From JBHHYR01 sp046757585 (GTDB taxonomy: Bacteria > Desulfobacterota > Binatia > HRBIN30): DNA of 7,210 nt. Positions 5,952-7,210 of this stretch are shown here, piece by piece; the stretch's first letter is position 1, and each line of letters begins with the position of its first letter. The DNA is taken from positions 1 to 7,210 of the forward strand of contig JBHHYR010000203.1 in the NCBI GenBank assembly GCA_046757585.1. The letters run 5' to 3'. The notes below the pieces were generated by a model. The model saw nothing but the letters and a program-made list of their open reading frames with translations. It had not been told where the DNA came from and made no database searches. Position numbers and translations under genes: made by a program.

Positions 5952-5998
5952 TGCCAGCGGCGGGTGACCTTCGGGGGCCAAGCAGCTAGACTGTTCAT

Positions 5999-6472
5999 GT
6001 GGCGCGCACCGTGTATCTCGAAACGTCGATCATCAGCTATCTGGCGGCGCACCCGAGTCGGGATCTCGTGACGGCGGCACGCCAACAGGTTACGCGTGAG
6101 TGGTGGGCGCGACGTCGCACCTCATTTGTCGTGTATGTGTCTGAAGCCGTTATCGCCGAGGCACGCGTGGGTGATGCGGCGGCTGCGGATCAGCGAACTG
6201 AAATCCTTGCCGACCTGCCGTTGCTGGATATCACGCCACGGACCACGCAGCTCGCGCGCACGGTAGCGAATGCCCTCAAGCTTCCGCGCCGGGCGGCTGC
6301 CGACGCGGTTCACATTGCGATCGCGGCGTTTCACTCGATCGACTTCCTGCTGACCTGGAACTCGACTCATATCGCCAACGCTGAACTCCGACTGATTGTC
6401 GAGCAAACGTGCCGTCGCCGCGGGTACACTCCGCCGATCCTGTGCACGCCCGACGAACTCATGGGAGGTTGA
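5999..6472 (+). CDS. PIN-domain ribonuclease toxin, VapC-like
   Basis: A 157-residue PIN-domain protein, the likely toxin of a type II toxin-antitoxin pair. PIN toxins are Mg-dependent RNases that cut tRNA, rRNA or mRNA when their antitoxin is lost. Acidic positions expected for the active site are visible: Glu8 in VYLETSIISYL (many VapC proteins have Asp here), Glu54 in VIAEARVGD, Asp102 in AADAVHIAIAA, and Asp115 in IDFLLTWN. The sequence is full length and keeps the C-terminal RGYTPPILCTPDEL typical of this subgroup as I recall it. The start is GTG 5999; the ATG at 5997 is in another frame. No strong ribosome-binding site is seen. The antitoxin gene starts two bases after its stop, so the order is toxin first, which is less common among VapBC pairs. 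Such operons are usually autoregulated by the complex, but I see no operator. Confidence 0.87.
   Translation: MARTVYLETSIISYLAAHPSRDLVTAARQQVTREWWARRRTSFVVYVSEAVIAEARVGDAAAADQRTEILADLPLLDITPRTTQLARTVANALKLPRRAAADAVHIAIAAFHSIDFLLTWNSTHIANAELRLIVEQTCRRRGYTPPILCTPDELMGG
6464..6468 (+). promoter_or_regulatory. Shine-Dalgarno GGAGG of the antitoxin inside the toxin gene end
   Basis: GGAGG within the last codons of the toxin gene, 6 bases before ATG 6475. It is stronger than anything ahead of the toxin GTG, which fits a need for more antitoxin than toxin. It also sets the antitoxin start at 6475 rather than the upstream in-frame ATG at 6409. Confidence 0.75.
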
Positions 6473-6474
6473 AG

Positions 6475-6732
6475 ATGGCCAAACCGTTATCCGAGGCGGA
6501 GCGCTGGGAAGATCCCATCGTGGCAGAGGTTCGCAAAGCGCGCGAGAAGCTGTTCGCAGCAGCAGGCTATAACCTCGAGGAGCTGTGCCGACGGCTGAAC
6601 GAGCAACAACAGCGCGAGGGCCGCCGTACGGTGACTCGTCCTCCGCGCACCCCGAAGCGTGAGTGTACCAGAGCAGCGGCGAGGCCGAACAAGAGCATGC
6701 ACCGCAAGCGAAGGAAAGACGCGCGCCGGTGA
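6475..6732 (+). CDS. Antitoxin partner of the PIN toxin, with an extra basic tail
   Basis: An 85-residue small protein directly downstream of the PIN toxin. Residues about 12-58 (DPIVAEVRKAREKLFAAAGY, LEELCRRLNEQQQREGRR, TVTRPPR) look like the short antitoxins seen beside this toxin subgroup, which usually end shortly after the R-PPR motif. Here the frame continues for 27 more residues, ending RPNKSMHRKRRKDARR. That tail is very basic and is translated from the attC-like sequence at 6684-6751, so it probably arose by loss of the original stop. It may bind nucleic acid non-specifically or be degraded. The expected role is neutralising the toxin by filling its active site and repressing the operon. 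No DNA-binding fold (such as AbrB or RHH) is evident. Confidence 0.72.
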   Translation: MAKPLSEAERWEDPIVAEVRKAREKLFAAAGYNLEELCRRLNEQQQREGRRTVTRPPRTPKRECTRAAARPNKSMHRKRRKDARR

Positions 6733-6751
6733 AGGCCGGCGTCCGTTGGGC
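6684..6751 (+). other. attC-like site (degenerate), candidate cassette junction
   Basis: GCCGAAC (6684-6690) and GTTGGGC (6745-6751) are complementary at 6 of 7 positions and span 68 bp, within the known attC size range (57-141). A central hairpin pairs CGCCGG (6724-6729) with CCGGCG (6736-6741). GTTGGGC fits the GTTRRRY rule of the R' box. GCCGAAC breaks the RYYYAAC rule at one base, and the inner L boxes pair poorly. The opening AACAAGAGCATGCACCG resembles environmental attC starts I recall. It overlaps the antitoxin tail and precedes the next gene by 37 bp. Confidence 0.3.
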
Positions 6752-6788
6752 GGCGCGAGCAGCGAGCGAGATCACGGAAGGAGACACC

Positions 6789-7210
6789 ATGAGCGATCCG
6801 GTATACCCCGCGTGCATCCGCGAACTTTACGAGAGCGAAATTTTCGGCGAGGCCTTCGCGCTAGCACTCATCAAGGTGGCAGGGAACGCGCGCGACCAAT
6901 ACCACTTTGGCACGTTGCTCCAGCTCGAGACAGAAACGAAAGCGCGCCTGCGTCCCTTCCTCAGCAAATACAACGTGTCGTTGGCGGAGGACATGGAGTT
7001 GAGCGGGATCGCTGACGCAGTCGCCGCCTATCAAGCCAGTAGCTTCCCCGAGTTCGCCGCTGCAATGAAGCCTACTGTCCAGGGCTTCCTAGCCCGGTTC
7101 CAGGAGATCGAGCGTGTCGGTCCGGTGGAAGACCAGAAGATCCTTCATTCGATGATCCGGCATGAGTCGGCGATCTTGAGATGGCTGCAAATGGAAAGCG
7201 AAGGCAACTC
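6789..7210 (+). CDS. All-helical protein, possibly ferritin-like (3' end outside window)
   Basis: An open frame from ATG 6789 to the window end, giving 140 residues of a longer protein. AGGAG (6779-6783) lies 5 bases upstream, a strong ribosome site. The sequence reads as long amphipathic helices: ELYESEIFGEAFALALIKVA (8-31 region), QLETETKARLRPFL, FPEFAAAMKPTVQGFLARFQEIE, and IRHESAILRWLQMES. Glu and His spaced along helices, including HE near 124-125, suggest a four-helix ferritin/rubrerythrin-type fold, but the ligand set cannot be completed without the missing end. I recall conserved hypothetical proteins with the QLETETKARLRP and HE-AIL-W phrases but no assigned function. It is on the same strand as the toxin-antitoxin pair but separated from it by the attC-like site, so it is probably a separate unit. 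Confidence 0.75.
   Translation, partial: MSDPVYPACIRELYESEIFGEAFALALIKVAGNARDQYHFGTLLQLETETKARLRPFLSKYNVSLAEDMELSGIADAVAAYQASSFPEFAAAMKPTVQGFLARFQEIERVGPVEDQKILHSMIRHESAILRWLQMESEGN

Overview
The window is GC-rich bacterial DNA with mostly G/C third codon positions and long spurious open frames on both strands. No rRNA, tRNA or phage gene is visible. Three things hint at a soil or sediment lineage near Myxococcota, Desulfobacterota or Binatota: an exported HAF-repeat protein with a Cys-containing C-terminal module, a membrane polyferredoxin with a TPR tail, and several gene fragments with intergenic repeats. That placement is an impression from recalled families and was not computed.

Layout. 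Bases 1-357 are the 3' end of a gene made of 102-bp in-frame tandem repeats (34-residue His/Pro/Arg/Gly-rich units). A short leader with two possible hairpins (383-443) separates it from a 510-residue membrane 4Fe-4S protein of the NapH/NosR/CcoG type with a TPR tail (459-1991, +). The convergent intergenic region 1992-2553 holds a MITE-like element with perfect 38-bp inverted repeats, plus a degenerate GC-rich palindromic stretch. Two minus-strand genes follow: an exported HAF-repeat protein (2554-3609) and a VOC/glyoxalase-fold protein (3957-4448).

The right half, about 4450-6790, is a mosaic. Two imperfect direct repeats of about 107 bp (4754-4860 and 5844-5951, 13 differences) flank an in-frame chimera. 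Its N-terminal half is a glutamine amidotransferase related to the CTP synthase C-terminal region, and its C-terminal half is the back of a SAM methyltransferase. A truncated methyltransferase start runs into the second repeat. Next comes a toxin-first PIN (VapC-like) and antitoxin pair (5999-6732). The antitoxin has a basic tail that reads through a sequence resembling a degenerate integron attC site (6684-6751). The last gene, cut by the window end, is an all-helical protein, possibly ferritin-like.

How the parts fit. The left genes look like ordinary chromosomal genes with no evident shared pathway. The right part looks like accessory DNA assembled from cassette-like units: GTTGGGY heptamers lie 7, 46 and 37 bp before the starts of the amidotransferase chimera, the PIN toxin and the last gene. 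This cassette reading is a hypothesis. No integrase gene is in the window, and two of the three sites lack a convincing partner box.
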